Virus record (IMG/VR): IMGVR_UViG_3300021090_000031
Span: 1 to 49,091 of that record
Length of the DNA: 49,091 bases
Strand: one strand, 5' to 3'
Origin: a virus
This document shows positions 15,007 through 23,844 of the stretch, in pieces. Every line of letters begins with the position of its first letter. Position 1 is the first letter of the stretch. The position numbers and the translations under genes are program-made. Below the pieces are notes generated by a model, which saw nothing but the letters and a program-made list of their open reading frames with translations, had not been told where the DNA came from and did no database searches.

Positions 15007-16625
15007 TATTTAGCTCCCAGCTTGTTAAGTGATTCAATATATTCTGCACTATAACCACCAGCAGGCCACCCAAGCCCTATAGTACCTCCTAATGCATTTT
15101 TAGCACGAGCAGCAGTTCTAGTAAATATATTTTCAATTTCTCCTGGAGCAAGCAAATTAATAGAGCGTTTAACATCTTTTGGGAGAATATTATAATCTAC
15201 TTGAGGTTTTAATCCAATAATCTCGTAACTAAAACGTTTATTATTTTGAGCTACAGCAGAAGTATAGTAATCACTATACTGTTGAGCTGCGGCGGTAGGA
15301 GAAATAGCCCCTTTACTTACAGCAGAAGATACTGCTTCAAAAATTTGTTTATCTGTGTAACTAATTTTATTTTTAGCTCCATCAATTACCATCTTAGCTA
15401 CATAATTATTAGGATCACCTTCCCAGTGAGTAGCCATAGACCTGTGACTAATCTTATAAGGATTGTAATCCGATGCAAGAAGCATATTTTGAGAGTGGAC
15501 AAAAAATTCATTCTCAATATTACGACTTGATTGCATTAGCAATTCTTCACGAGGAGGAATTTTTCCCCCTTTAGACTGTATATCTGCCCCGATGAATTGT
15601 GCTCCTTGCATAATCTTAGTTTGTAAATTACGCATAAACTCTACAAGACTGGTACTCCCAGTTTTTTGCATAGTCTGTAGCATACCGGGAGTAAGGTGAA
15701 TAGATGCTTCATAAAGATTATTTCCAATGGTGCCTTCGCTGGCGCGCTTCATCCAAAAATCTTGCTCTTTCTTACTCATGCGTTTTACGGCTGCAAGACT
15801 GATATATGGAGCGCCCATCAACTCACCTACAGTTTTAAGTCTTTCATCAAGCAAACGTTCTTGTTCTTTTTGCTCTCCTCTTGCGTCAGCTCCTTCTCTG
15901 TAGCCTTCCATAATCTTTTCCATCTGAGCTACAGACATTTCCATCCTAAGTTGATCTCCACGAAGTCCAACTACTGTAGCAGCGGTACGCGCCGAAGAAC
16001 TGGCACCTTGCGCGCGCAATACTTCTGCCCTAGCATTCTGTTCTGCTTGGAGTGCGTTACCACGAGCAACACCAAGGTCTGCAATTTGGTCGGCGCTGGC
16101 GGCAATGGCAATACGTTCTTGAGTACCAACAATACCTTGAGCAGTTTGTAGGGCATTTACAGCATCATTTTGCTTTCTAGCAATAGCGTTGTGTTCTGCC
16201 ACCATGCCAGGAAGCTGAGTAGCATTGATAAGATATTGAAGAGGATCATCAAAGAATCCTACTTGCATCTTCTTGTCAACTAGTTCAGCAGATTTCCTAC
16301 GTTGAGCATCAAGAGTAGCATACTCAGAAGCATACTGAGCCATTGCGTTATCAAGTTCATTAGTATTTAGATTTAGAATGTCAAGAATACGTTTGCGCGA
16401 TTGAACAGCAGCAGCTTCTATAGTACCTTCCATCTGTTTAGCTGCCCCCATCATTTGACCTGCAATCTGGGTATTAATTGCAGCACCTTCAAGGGCAAGT
16501 TGTTCTTCTTCCCTGCTATCAGTAACCATCTTAATAGCTTGATCTGTCCAAGCTCTATTCTGTTCAACAGTCTTTTTAATTGCATCAATTCCAGCAACAC
16601 TAGTAGCAGTATTAAACGCGCCCAT
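15006..16625 (-). CDS. Coiled-coil internal virion protein (539 aa)
   Basis: This 539-residue helical protein has long Gln/Glu/Ala/Arg-rich coiled-coil stretches in its first 270 residues and no signal peptide. It lies directly upstream of the giant internal protein and downstream of the lytic transglycosylase, the arrangement of a three-protein ejection core. The stop shares its first base with the next start. Function is inferred from context. Confidence 0.65.
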   Translation of the reverse strand: MGAFNTATSVAGIDAIKKTVEQNRAWTDQAIKMVTDSREEEQLALEGAAINTQIAGQMMGAAKQMEGTIEAAAVQSRKRILDILNLNTNELDNAMAQYASEYATLDAQRRKSAELVDKKMQVGFFDDPLQYLINATQLPGMVAEHNAIARKQNDAVNALQTAQGIVGTQERIAIAASADQIADLGVARGNALQAEQNARAEVLRAQGASSSARTAATVVGLRGDQLRMEMSVAQMEKIMEGYREGADARGEQKEQERLLDERLKTVGELMGAPYISLAAVKRMSKKEQDFWMKRASEGTIGNNLYEASIHLTPGMLQTMQKTGSTSLVEFMRNLQTKIMQGAQFIGADIQSKGGKIPPREELLMQSSRNIENEFFVHSQNMLLASDYNPYKISHRSMATHWEGDPNNYVAKMVIDGAKNKISYTDKQIFEAVSSAVSKGAISPTAAAQQYSDYYTSAVAQNNKRFSYEIIGLKPQVDYNILPKDVKRSINLLAPGEIENIFTRTAARAKNALGGTIGLGWPAGGYSAEYIESLNKLGAK

Positions 16626-16634
16626 GATGATTCC

Positions 16635-17138
16635 TTATCTCCGAGAAGGCTTAAGTCCACTACTATGAGGGATGCCTTGAAGCCAACTTTGTGCAAACTC
16701 AAACTTCTTAAGATAATTGAGAGTTTCAGCAGGTAATCTATCTGTTTCTCCTGCTGCCATCATCCTACCAGCTTTCGGGCCTGCGTTATACTCAGCAGCT
16801 AATACCCTACCACTAGTAGTTTTAGTACGTTTCTGAATTTCTTTAAGTGCTGCTAGTCCAGCATTAACACTACTCTGCCAATCACTAGACTCTGCATGAT
16901 CTTCACTAAGATGCCCTTGAGAAACAAGAGAAAGTTTTGTCATTGGCATAACTTGCATTACACCTGCGGCACCACGAGGAGAAGTCTTGTCATTGGAAAG
17001 TATAGCTGGAATTGCGCCATTACCTCCCATATTTTCAGCAAGAAGAATAGCTTGTGCGTGACCGGCATCAACACCATACCGTCCTGCTGTTTGAGTAATA
17101 TATTTCATTACTTCTTCAAGTGCTACTTGGTCAGCCAT
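16635..17138 (-). CDS. Lytic transglycosylase (SLT domain)
   Basis: This 167-residue protein has a full SLT-type fold signature: the catalytic Glu in LLAENMG (E35), the GVMQVMP motif (59-65) and the C-terminal AEYNAGP. The enzyme cleaves peptidoglycan glycan strands. Within the ejection-protein cluster and without a signal peptide, it is probably virion-associated and used during DNA entry. The ATG at 17,138 has an AGAGG ribosome-binding site and overlaps the preceding gene's stop by 8 bases, so the longer upstream frame is not used. Confidence 0.85.
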   Translation of the reverse strand: MADQVALEEVMKYITQTAGRYGVDAGHAQAILLAENMGGNGAIPAILSNDKTSPRGAAGVMQVMPMTKLSLVSQGHLSEDHAESSDWQSSVNAGLAALKEIQKRTKTTSGRVLAAEYNAGPKAGRMMAAGETDRLPAETLNYLKKFEFAQSWLQGIPHSSGLKPSRR

Positions 17139-18900
17139 TTGTGCCTCTACTGGCTGGTGCGTGAGTAGCAGCAACGAGAATATCAAGGGCTTTCGGACCA
17201 CCCATAGCAAGAACTGTGTCAGCTGGAAGGATATATTCATCAGCGTGTGCGTTGACATTCACTACTCCTGTAGAATCGTCTTCACCACGGATGAATCTAT
17301 TTTCATTATTTTTCGATGCTGGCTTCCTTGCTTCTCCTTTTTGAACAGGTTTCTCGCCACGAATATTACGAAGTGTAGAAGATTTATTAGCTACTCTACC
17401 TCCATCTTGATAAGCATCTCCACCAGCATCTCCGCCAGAGCTGCCAGCATCAGCACTTGCATCAGCACCAGAACCAGTGCCGCTAGCAGGTCCGCCTTCC
17501 CCAACACCAGTTCCGGGAGTTCCAGCACCAGCAGGACCAGTATCAGCGTCAGGTGCAACTCCTACTCCTGAGTCTGCATCTTCAACTCCAACTTCTATAG
17601 TAAATGGATCAACAAATTCATGAAATGTGCTAGGAACTGCTGGAGGCATTGGTGCGATTGGATTACCTTGGTCATCAATACCAATATCAGGAGGCATCAT
17701 TGCAGGAGTAGTAACTTCTACTGGAGTAGCTACACTTTCAGGAGCAAACAATGCTTGGTTAAGTGCAAAGAGTGCAAACTGAGTAAACGCGTTCATTGGA
17801 TTCATAGCAATATTTGCAATCGCAAAAGGACTCATATTAGCAATAGCTGCAATGGTACCTTGATTTCCTGCAACTCCTACGCCAGTACCACTAGTATCTC
17901 CAGCGTTGCCTTCTACATCTTGTCCAGCAATGTTACCTTTTTTGCGAGCAGTAGTAGGCTGTTGCTGAGAAATTTGCAAGGCCCCGGTACTTTGTGTTGC
18001 TGGCCGCGGTCCCATGTTTACTTTATTTCTTACTTGCCCACCATCAGCGTAACTAGTTGGTTTTACTCTACCACCATCTTTAAAGAAAGAACTAAATAGA
18101 TTTTCAGCTCCTCCAGAAAAATCAAGATAGTCACTTACATCGCTAGCAGCACCGAGATCTTCAACACTTTCTGCAAATAGGTCAGAAGCATCAGCACCAC
18201 CTACAATGCTAGATGCATTTACTCCTTCAGCAATTCCAGAGTCAAATCCGCCCATTGAAAATGACAATCCTGCACCCGGAGTACCTTCATTGAATGCACC
18301 AAGATCACCAGTAGAAGGAGAAATTGGAGGAATACCTAGTTGTGCGGAGTTATCTACATTGATACTACCTTCAAATGGAGCAGCAGCAGCTGCTTCTTGC
18401 GCTACTTTAGCATCCATAGATTTGCCGAGACGATTAAGGCCAAATCCAGCAAGAGTAGGGAGAAGAACAGCACCAGGTTTTCCTGGACTAGTAGTTTTTT
18501 CTGCGGTAGTAGTCTTATTGGTATCTGAAATTTTACCAGCTACTTGTCCAGCTACTTGCTGTTGTTGAACTGCTGCTTGAGCAATAGATTGAGCAAGTGT
18601 CTGGTTGAGTTGCGCCAAAGAACTACCTAGCATAGAGTTATTAGTTACTCTAGTACCAGTGGCATTTGCATATTGAGAAGTAAGGCCGGGTACTTGAGCA
18701 GCTCCTTGCGCAAACAGGTTAGCAACTAATGCTTGAAGGTTCTCTGGATTTAGAGTAGAGAGGAGCCTAGACAAAGCATCGGTATCTCCCGTAGTTCGGG
18801 CAGTTTCAGTAGTCTTACTTCCAACACCATACTTAACTAAGTCAAGAATCCCCGGAAGTGGAGACTGATACTGAATTGGAGTTGCGGTTTCTCCGGCCAT
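17131..18900 (-). CDS. Gly/Ala-rich virion structural protein (589 aa)
   Basis: This 589-residue, low-complexity protein is rich in Ala, Gly, Thr and Asp. It carries repeated DGGRV/DGGQV motifs and ends with a segment containing HADEYILPADTV. That segment is the hallmark of a widespread family of phage virion proteins (usually written DGEYVIPADVV), typically found next to internal or tail proteins. The middle has disordered Gly/Ser runs. It lies between the small lysis-region genes and the lytic transglycosylase. Confidence 0.7.
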   Translation of the reverse strand: MAGETATPIQYQSPLPGILDLVKYGVGSKTTETARTTGDTDALSRLLSTLNPENLQALVANLFAQGAAQVPGLTSQYANATGTRVTNNSMLGSSLAQLNQTLAQSIAQAAVQQQQVAGQVAGKISDTNKTTTAEKTTSPGKPGAVLLPTLAGFGLNRLGKSMDAKVAQEAAAAAPFEGSINVDNSAQLGIPPISPSTGDLGAFNEGTPGAGLSFSMGGFDSGIAEGVNASSIVGGADASDLFAESVEDLGAASDVSDYLDFSGGAENLFSSFFKDGGRVKPTSYADGGQVRNKVNMGPRPATQSTGALQISQQQPTTARKKGNIAGQDVEGNAGDTSGTGVGVAGNQGTIAAIANMSPFAIANIAMNPMNAFTQFALFALNQALFAPESVATPVEVTTPAMMPPDIGIDDQGNPIAPMPPAVPSTFHEFVDPFTIEVGVEDADSGVGVAPDADTGPAGAGTPGTGVGEGGPASGTGSGADASADAGSSGGDAGGDAYQDGGRVANKSSTLRNIRGEKPVQKGEARKPASKNNENRFIRGEDDSTGVVNVNAHADEYILPADTVLAMGGPKALDILVAATHAPASRGTNG

Positions 18901-18909
18901 GATTGCTCC

Positions 18910-19104
18910 TTAACCACGCGCTTTAGCAATTGCCTCATTTAAGGCTATACGCGCAGCATCATCTTTAGCTACACGATCATCTAGTTCTGCATCAGTAACA
19001 TCGCGCCCTTCTGCCTTAGCAGTAGAGAGCAAAAGTCCAATAGCAGCAGTCTTATCAAGTGCGAGAAGCAAAAGATCAATAACTAATTCAGCATTTTTAC
19101 TCAT
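18910..19104 (-). CDS. Small helical hypothetical protein (64 aa)
   Basis: This 64-residue protein has a hydrophobic N-terminal helix (VIDLLLLALDKTAAIGLLL) and a charged Ala/Asp-rich C-terminal helix. It overlaps the lipoprotein gene by 4 bases and follows the holin-like gene, so it could be an accessory lysis or membrane protein. No family recognised. Confidence 0.6.
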   Translation of the reverse strand: MSKNAELVIDLLLLALDKTAAIGLLLSTAKAEGRDVTDAELDDRVAKDDAARIALNEAIAKARG

Positions 19105-19442
19105 TGTTTACTCGCAAGGTAAGTTTGCAGAGCACGCAGCGCAGTAGTGACACTGGTGAGTTTGTTATCAGCAACTACTGGAGTGGCCTTGAACATATCA
19201 CGAGCAACATCAAGGCCAGCACGCGCAGTATCAGCCTGATTCTGTACATTTTGTGCATCATCAGGATTGAGTTTCTTTGCCACTACCAGCTTTGTAGCAG
19301 TTTCACGAACAGCAGTAACAGTAATATACCCTACTGCCAGTTTTTGATTGAATGTTTCTGGCGCAGCGATACCAAGCTGTGCGCAAGCTGGTAGAAAACT
19401 AATGCTACAGCTCGCCAGAATTGTCAGGAACAGTCTTTTCAC
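19101..19442 (-). CDS. Lipoprotein in lysis cassette (113 aa)
   Basis: A GTG start at 19,442 is preceded by GGAGG at optimal distance. The N-terminus is a lipoprotein signal with lipobox LPAC (Cys20), followed by a mature helical domain of about 93 residues. It overlaps the holin-like gene. A lipoprotein here could be an outer-membrane lysis factor, but it is longer and more helical than typical o-spanins and no matching i-spanin is obvious, so the role is left open. Confidence 0.7.
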   Translation of the reverse strand: MKRLFLTILASCSISFLPACAQLGIAAPETFNQKLAVGYITVTAVRETATKLVVAKKLNPDDAQNVQNQADTARAGLDVARDMFKATPVVADNKLTSVTTALRALQTYLASKQ

Positions 19443-19647
19443 CAGAACCTCCTTGAGAAATAATGCGAAACACAGGAATAAGAGCACCAAGCGCAGCCAT
19501 CACCCATGCATACGTTTTCGCATCCATGAGATTCTGGAAGTTAGGAAATGAAGCGTAAAGACTGGATAGAATTGCCATTACTACTCCAGCTTGTACACTC
19601 ATCCATTTCCACGCTTCTTTCCAATCACCTACTAGTTCGATTTTCAT
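19405..19647 (-). CDS. Putative holin (80 aa)
   Basis: This 80-residue membrane protein has two predicted transmembrane helices (about residues 16-35 and 47-64) and a charged C-terminal tail. It starts 4 bases inside the end of the endolysin-like gene and overlaps the lipoprotein gene, which is the canonical endolysin-holin-accessory layout. Holins permeabilise the inner membrane to time lysis. The call rests on topology and neighbours. Confidence 0.7.
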   Translation of the reverse strand: MKIELVGDWKEAWKWMSVQAGVVMAILSSLYASFPNFQNLMDAKTYAWVMAALGALIPVFRIISQGGSGEKTVPDNSGEL

Positions 19648-19961
19648 GGTTTGGGATCGTACTCCACATGGATATGTTCGTTTTCAGTACCCAAATACTC
19701 AAGAACTACATCGAAATTCTCACCAAGAGCTACTTTTAAGGATGTAACTAGTGCTAGTTTATCTCCTACAAAGTCTTTAGTTCTGAAGTCTGCGGCGCGT
19801 CCTTTGTAATGCAATGAGCCATCACTATGTTTTCCATCATTTATACTAGTAATAGTACATTTTGTCCAGTAACTTTCATAAACACTAGCTACAACTATTA
19901 CTCCTAGTGCCATCTGCGGAGTAAGATCAGTAAGTTTTACTCCGAGTTTTAGAAATAGCAT
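19644..19961 (-). CDS. M15-type peptidase endolysin (105 aa)
   Basis: A compact 105-residue protein carries the LAS-peptidase signature: SLHYKGRAADF, with zinc ligands H51 and D58, and a C-terminal EHIHVEYD motif supplying the third His (H98). M15 enzymes cut the D-Ala-containing peptide of peptidoglycan. There is no signal peptide, so export would depend on the holin encoded immediately downstream. Length is near the lower limit for the family but all ligands are present. Confidence 0.82.
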   Translation of the reverse strand: MLFLKLGVKLTDLTPQMALGVIVVASVYESYWTKCTITSINDGKHSDGSLHYKGRAADFRTKDFVGDKLALVTSLKVALGENFDVVLEYLGTENEHIHVEYDPKP

Positions 19962-20003
19962 AATATAAGTGTATAGTGTATAGATACTTATGCTAGAAGG
20001 GAA

Positions 20004-20669
20004 TCATAAGGTCATACAAAGTTTTGTAGAAAGTTGTAATACTAGTTTGTCAGTTTCTACATCATACATAATAACTTTTACAGTAGGAGTTCCTATAAAT
20101 CCTATAGCATCTAATGTATCGTCTGCGTTTACTGTATTTAATGTGCCAGATACAGCAACTTGACCAGATGCTGCAAGAGTATCATTTGCATTAGTAGTCG
20201 CAGTACTACCAGTAATACTAATAGTACCGCTGGAAGTTAAAGTATCGTTATTATTAGTTTTTGCAATACTTCCAGTAATATCTACAGTGCCACTTGCAAC
20301 TTGAGTATCATTTGCATTAGTTGTATCAATAGTTCCAGTAATACCTGCACCAGCAGATACAGTACCGGATGCTACTATTGTATCGTCAGCATTAGTTGTT
20401 GCTAGTGTGCCAGAAATTATAACTGCGCCGGTAGCAACAATAGTATCATTATTATTAGTTCTTGCGATGCTTCCAACAATGTTTACTTGTCCAGAAGCAG
20501 CGATAGTGTCATTTGCATTAGTTCTTGCAATACTGCCAGTAATACTTACTTGCCCAGCAGCTGCAATAGTATCATTGGCGTTAGTAACAGAAACAGTACC
20601 AGTAATACTTCCAGCTCCTGTTGGAGCATCTAAATCTTCATCAAACCACTTCTGGATAATAAGACTCAT
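20004..20669 (-). CDS. Beta-repeat virion protein with eight ~21-aa repeats
   Basis: The 221-residue product is built almost wholly of eight tandem units of about 21 residues with consensus ITGSIA-TNANDTIAASG. The regular Thr/Asn/Asp/Gly pattern suggests a beta-solenoid or beta-prism fibre. A short N-terminal domain precedes the repeats and a unique C-terminal domain follows. It overlaps the gene upstream by 4 bases and lies at the end of the fibre cluster, so a tail-fibre or surface-adhesion role is likely. Repeat number may vary between strains. Confidence 0.65.
   Translation of the reverse strand: MSLIIQKWFDEDLDAPTGAGSITGTVSVTNANDTIAAAGQVSITGSIARTNANDTIAASGQVNIVGSIARTNNNDTIVATGAVIISGTLATTNADDTIVASGTVSAGAGITGTIDTTNANDTQVASGTVDITGSIAKTNNNDTLTSSGTISITGSTATTNANDTLAASGQVAVSGTLNTVNADDTLDAIGFIGTPTVKVIMYDVETDKLVLQLSTKLCMTL
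20094..20609 (-). repeat. Tandem coding repeats, about 63 bp x 8
   Basis: This is the DNA behind the eight protein repeats of the gene at 20,004-20,669. Units share the core encoding TNANDT. The fourth unit is longer by about five codons. Such arrays are prone to copy-number change by slippage and to assembly error. Confidence 0.8.
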
Positions 20670-21430
20670 GCAAATGCCTCACACCACCAGTTGCGCACGT
20701 CCAGTTCGTTGAATTTACCATCATCCTCGGCGTCGGCCATTTGCTGCAATTTGAAACCATGAGAACGTTTCGTCGGGGCGTTCGCGCCGGGTTGTGTCGT
20801 CGACGCCTTCAGTGAGATCGCGGCGGTGTTCGTGTAATCCCTGGTGCTGTTGCTGACAGTCACCGTGCCGGAGACGCCGGTCGTGTCACCTACATCGTAG
20901 ATCTCACTGTTGAGGGCCGCGTCGTTGATGAACGCGGTGACGCCAGTGATCGTGGGATTCGTGCCGGTGAAATTCTGCACGAACCCGAGCACGAGATCGG
21001 TCGCCTCGGTGTTCGCCAGCCCTACGGAAGCCTCGGTTGCCTCGGTTGCCGCATTCGTGCCTGCCGCGCGCACGAAGTCGCCCGTGTTCGCATCTTTGAT
21101 GAACACGAGGACCAACTCGCCGCCCTCGCTGCGCGCCCCGCCCGCGCTCCATGTCCACGCGACGTTCTGCGTTCCAATAGCGGGATTCACTAGCGTCGCC
21201 ACGCCGACGCCCGACTCGCCAGTAGCGGCACCCTCGGCAAGCTGCGATTGGATTGTGAAGCCCACGCCGTTTAGCGTGAGGCCGGAAAGCGTCTCTCCTG
21301 CGTCCCCGTCCCAGTGTGACCAGAACGCGACTACCGCATTGCAGTCGGCGGGAACGGTGACGTTGCCGTTGCCGTCGCCAGCGCTCGCGTCGAGCTGCGC
21401 GGCGGCGCCAGTGCGAAACGGGGTGGTCAT
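20666..21430 (-). CDS. G+C-rich beta-sandwich tail-associated protein (254 aa)
   Basis: This 254-residue protein is Thr/Ala/Gly/Val-rich with alternating strands and no enzyme motif; it resembles carbohydrate-binding or fibre beta-sandwich domains. Base composition is strikingly richer in G+C than in the flanking late genes, marking probable recent acquisition. The ATG follows immediately after the stop of the small secreted-peptide gene at 21,431. Receptor-binding or decoration is inferred from position. Confidence 0.65.
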   Translation of the reverse strand: MTTPFRTGAAAQLDASAGDGNGNVTVPADCNAVVAFWSHWDGDAGETLSGLTLNGVGFTIQSQLAEGAATGESGVGVATLVNPAIGTQNVAWTWSAGGARSEGGELVLVFIKDANTGDFVRAAGTNAATEATEASVGLANTEATDLVLGFVQNFTGTNPTITGVTAFINDAALNSEIYDVGDTTGVSGTVTVSNSTRDYTNTAAISLKASTTQPGANAPTKRSHGFKLQQMADAEDDGKFNELDVRNWWCEAFA

Positions 21431-21526
21431 TTACCTACAGCTCGATCCACGCCTTGGGGTGTTCTGCCCTGCGACCGCAGGCAGCGCAAATACCAGGAAC
21501 ATCAGAGCCAGCAGCATTCGTTTCAT
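21431..21526 (-). CDS. 31-aa secreted peptide with signal sequence
   Basis: A short ORF starts with ATG at 21,526 behind an AGGAG ribosome-binding site. It has Lys-Arg, a hydrophobic core (MLLALMFLVFALP) and an AVA signal-peptidase site, followed by only about a dozen residues including one Cys. The stop TAA directly precedes the next ATG (TAAATG), so it is coupled to the G+C-rich gene and probably arrived with it. Too short for a family assignment. Confidence 0.5.
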   Translation of the reverse strand: MKRMLLALMFLVFALPAVAGQNTPRRGSSCR

Positions 21527-21610
21527 TGTTCGCCTCTCCTTTTTCGTTGCCGTAAAGTGCATGTGCGTTCCTGATCGCCCGCTAGATGCGCTCTTTGAGT
21601 GCAGGCGGCA

Positions 21611-22177
21611 TCACGCCACCTTGATCTGCTTCAACTCCTCGATGGAAGTTGCAGCCTCGATGCGAGGATCGGCAGGTGCGTCGCGCCATTTTTGGCGTTC
21701 TACTTCGATAGCATCTGCAAGTTCTTGATCTTTTGCTGCCATCGCACGCATCCATTGAATATCTAGCAGCGGTAGATTATTGTGTCGCTCGGCACGAAAC
21801 TTGTTTCGATGACATTCACGAGCAGCAATAATGTCGTATTCGATCTTGCTACCATTGTCGCGTAAAGCATTACGATAACGCCTATCTACGTTAAATTGAT
21901 CGTGTTCCGCTTGCGTCAGTCTACGCCAACTCATTACAGTTACAGCGTTGTAAGGCAGTCCGCTACGAGAATCTTTACGATGTGCCCACAAGCGTTCATT
22001 TAATGCGATAAAATATTCGATGTAGGTATCCCCAATGGGGTTCACCCAAATTTCATGTTCTTTGTCAAACATCCAACCATCTCCTCTAGGACGTGACGGT
22101 GCACGCATTTCCGTTTGAATGGCGAGATGATAAATTTCTCCGTTTGACACTGTAACTCCTACGTAGATTTCACTCAT
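21611..22177 (-). CDS. Tail-fibre assembly/chaperone-like protein (188 aa)
   Basis: The N-terminal 60 residues are beta-rich. The C-terminal half is helical with a WMRAMAAKDQELADAIEVER segment followed by RDAPADPRI, a pattern common in phage proteins encoded directly after tail-fibre genes and regarded as fibre-assembly chaperones. It starts directly at the end of the fibre-domain gene at 22,177, with GGAG as ribosome-binding site. Function is inferred. Confidence 0.55.
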   Translation of the reverse strand: MSEIYVGVTVSNGEIYHLAIQTEMRAPSRPRGDGWMFDKEHEIWVNPIGDTYIEYFIALNERLWAHRKDSRSGLPYNAVTVMSWRRLTQAEHDQFNVDRRYRNALRDNGSKIEYDIIAARECHRNKFRAERHNNLPLLDIQWMRAMAAKDQELADAIEVERQKWRDAPADPRIEAATSIEELKQIKVA

Positions 22178-22983
22178 TATTGATCTCCAAATCCGGCCAT
22201 GTGGTAGAATTCTGGATCTTGTGCAACGTTAGTAGTGACAGTTTCATCGTAGTTTTCGCTTTCGATCACTGCCGCAGTTTGTCCAGCATTACGGAATGTA
22301 CCACCGCCAAGATCAACGCTTGCTACTGCTAGTGAAGTAGAAACACGCTGAAGCGAGGTAAGCGCAGCCCAATGTACGCTGGAAAAATCAGTGCCGATAG
22401 TCCAACCAAGTCGTCCAGTACCAGTATCTGCGATACCGGCGAGGTTCCAGTTAGCATGGAGTGTAGTACCTGCTCCTGCTGCTTTGCCCCAACATTTTGC
22501 AACGCCAGGATGCCAATTCATGCCCTGCGGCGTAACGTGCTTGTCCGTCGCGGTGCCCGCTTCCATTTCCGCCTGTGACGCGGCGTTGCCGATGCTTGGA
22601 TAAACCGCGCCATTAGAATCGTAATGTAGCCACATTCCACCTTGCGTATACAGCAACATCTCACCAGCAAGAAGATTAACATTTGCCAATACAGAAACTA
22701 ATGTGCCATCACTGAATTCCACACGGCAAGTTGTTGCTTGTGAAGCATGATTGTTATACAGACTGATGTGCTTGACATTCCTGCGCCGATTTGCAGTCGT
22801 ACAATCTGCAATTGTCGTAGTTGTAGCAGTTGTGATCGAGGCAAGCGGTCCAACATTCGGAATATCCTGCACTACCGGAGGAGCCGCATTATCCGTTTCC
22901 ATCATAGAAACTACAGGTTCAACATCAGCAGCTGAATCTGTGACGACGCGCAGAATATCTGTGGTTGCGTGAAGGATCAACAT
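22177..22983 (-). CDS. Tail-fibre protein with fibre-tip domain (268 aa)
   Basis: The segment EMEAGTATDKHVTPQG followed by HPGVAKCWGKA and a beta-rich GTDFSS region matches the C-terminal module shared by many phage tail-fibre proteins. The N-terminal 120 residues carry a beta-sandwich attachment region. A local G+C-rich patch lies around 22,500-22,600, within the conserved module, as expected for swapped receptor-binding domains. Start and stop abut both neighbours. Confidence 0.7.
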   Translation of the reverse strand: MLILHATTDILRVVTDSAADVEPVVSMMETDNAAPPVVQDIPNVGPLASITTATTTTIADCTTANRRRNVKHISLYNNHASQATTCRVEFSDGTLVSVLANVNLLAGEMLLYTQGGMWLHYDSNGAVYPSIGNAASQAEMEAGTATDKHVTPQGMNWHPGVAKCWGKAAGAGTTLHANWNLAGIADTGTGRLGWTIGTDFSSVHWAALTSLQRVSTSLAVASVDLGGGTFRNAGQTAAVIESENYDETVTTNVAQDPEFYHMAGFGDQ

Positions 22984-23834
22984 TACGGGTTGCCTTCAGT
23001 AATAACTGCGCTACTAACTGCTACGTTTTGAGTAATGGCAATAGATGTATTGTTAAGATTAAGGTCACTTCCTGCTGTATTTACGTTGCCATCCATACAA
23101 CAAGTACCAGTAGAATCTACTGCACGAAACCAAGTAGCAGTTCCAGTAGCGTTAGCACTTGCATCCGCAGTTATAGCTGAAAAAGTAAGTACTCCTGCCG
23201 CAGGAGCGCCAGCAGATGGATCAGAAAAAGTAAGTTCTGCAAGTAAAGTAGTAGCTGTACCACAAGTAGCAGGACGAGAACCATCGTAAATGCGAAATAA
23301 ACCCGCGCCTGCTCCTCCATCAATTGCATCCCGGAGAGCAGCAAGCATAGCATTACGTACAGTACTACTATAAGATATTGCTTCAAAGAAAGGGCGAAAA
23401 AGTCGACGAATACTTTCTGCAATAGCTTCTCCAATCATCCATCCTGGCCCAAAAATATGTGCGTACCCAGCTTCAGGCTTAATTGATACGGACATTGATT
23501 TTCTATATGCTTCCATCCTCTCTTTAATCCAAAGTTGTGCAGCAGTATCCGCTTCATCTCTTGTTTTTGTTGTGTTTACTGCTTCTTCTCGAATAAGATT
23601 TCCAACGCGTACTTTTTCAGTAATTTTTTGTTCTGGAACTACAATACTTTCCACTTCAGTAGCAGGAATAATGCGTTCTACAATTTTAAATACTTCTTGT
23701 TTTCTATCATAAATACGTGCACCCCATAGATACCCTTCAGGACTCTCAATTACACGAATTTCATAATAGGTAGTGTATTTATCCCTATTGTAATCATGTA
23801 CATTGATTAATGCTACTTTGCGTGGTTGTTTCAT
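22983..23834 (-). CDS. Virion/tail protein with conserved phage C-terminal domain (283 aa)
   Basis: The C-terminal 130 residues (from STVRNAMLAALRDAIDGG onward, with YDGSRPATCGTATT and ATGTATWFRAVDSTGT) match a domain widely seen in tail genes of proteobacterial phages. The N-terminal half is charged and helical and includes a short hydrophobic segment near residue 130. RBS GAGGA precedes the ATG. It is probably a tail-surface or baseplate component; a precise role is not known. Confidence 0.65.
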   Translation of the reverse strand: MKQPRKVALINVHDYNRDKYTTYYEIRVIESPEGYLWGARIYDRKQEVFKIVERIIPATEVESIVVPEQKITEKVRVGNLIREEAVNTTKTRDEADTAAQLWIKERMEAYRKSMSVSIKPEAGYAHIFGPGWMIGEAIAESIRRLFRPFFEAISYSSTVRNAMLAALRDAIDGGAGAGLFRIYDGSRPATCGTATTLLAELTFSDPSAGAPAAGVLTFSAITADASANATGTATWFRAVDSTGTCCMDGNVNTAGSDLNLNNTSIAITQNVAVSSAVITEGNP

Positions 23835-23844
23835 TGTCTAATCC

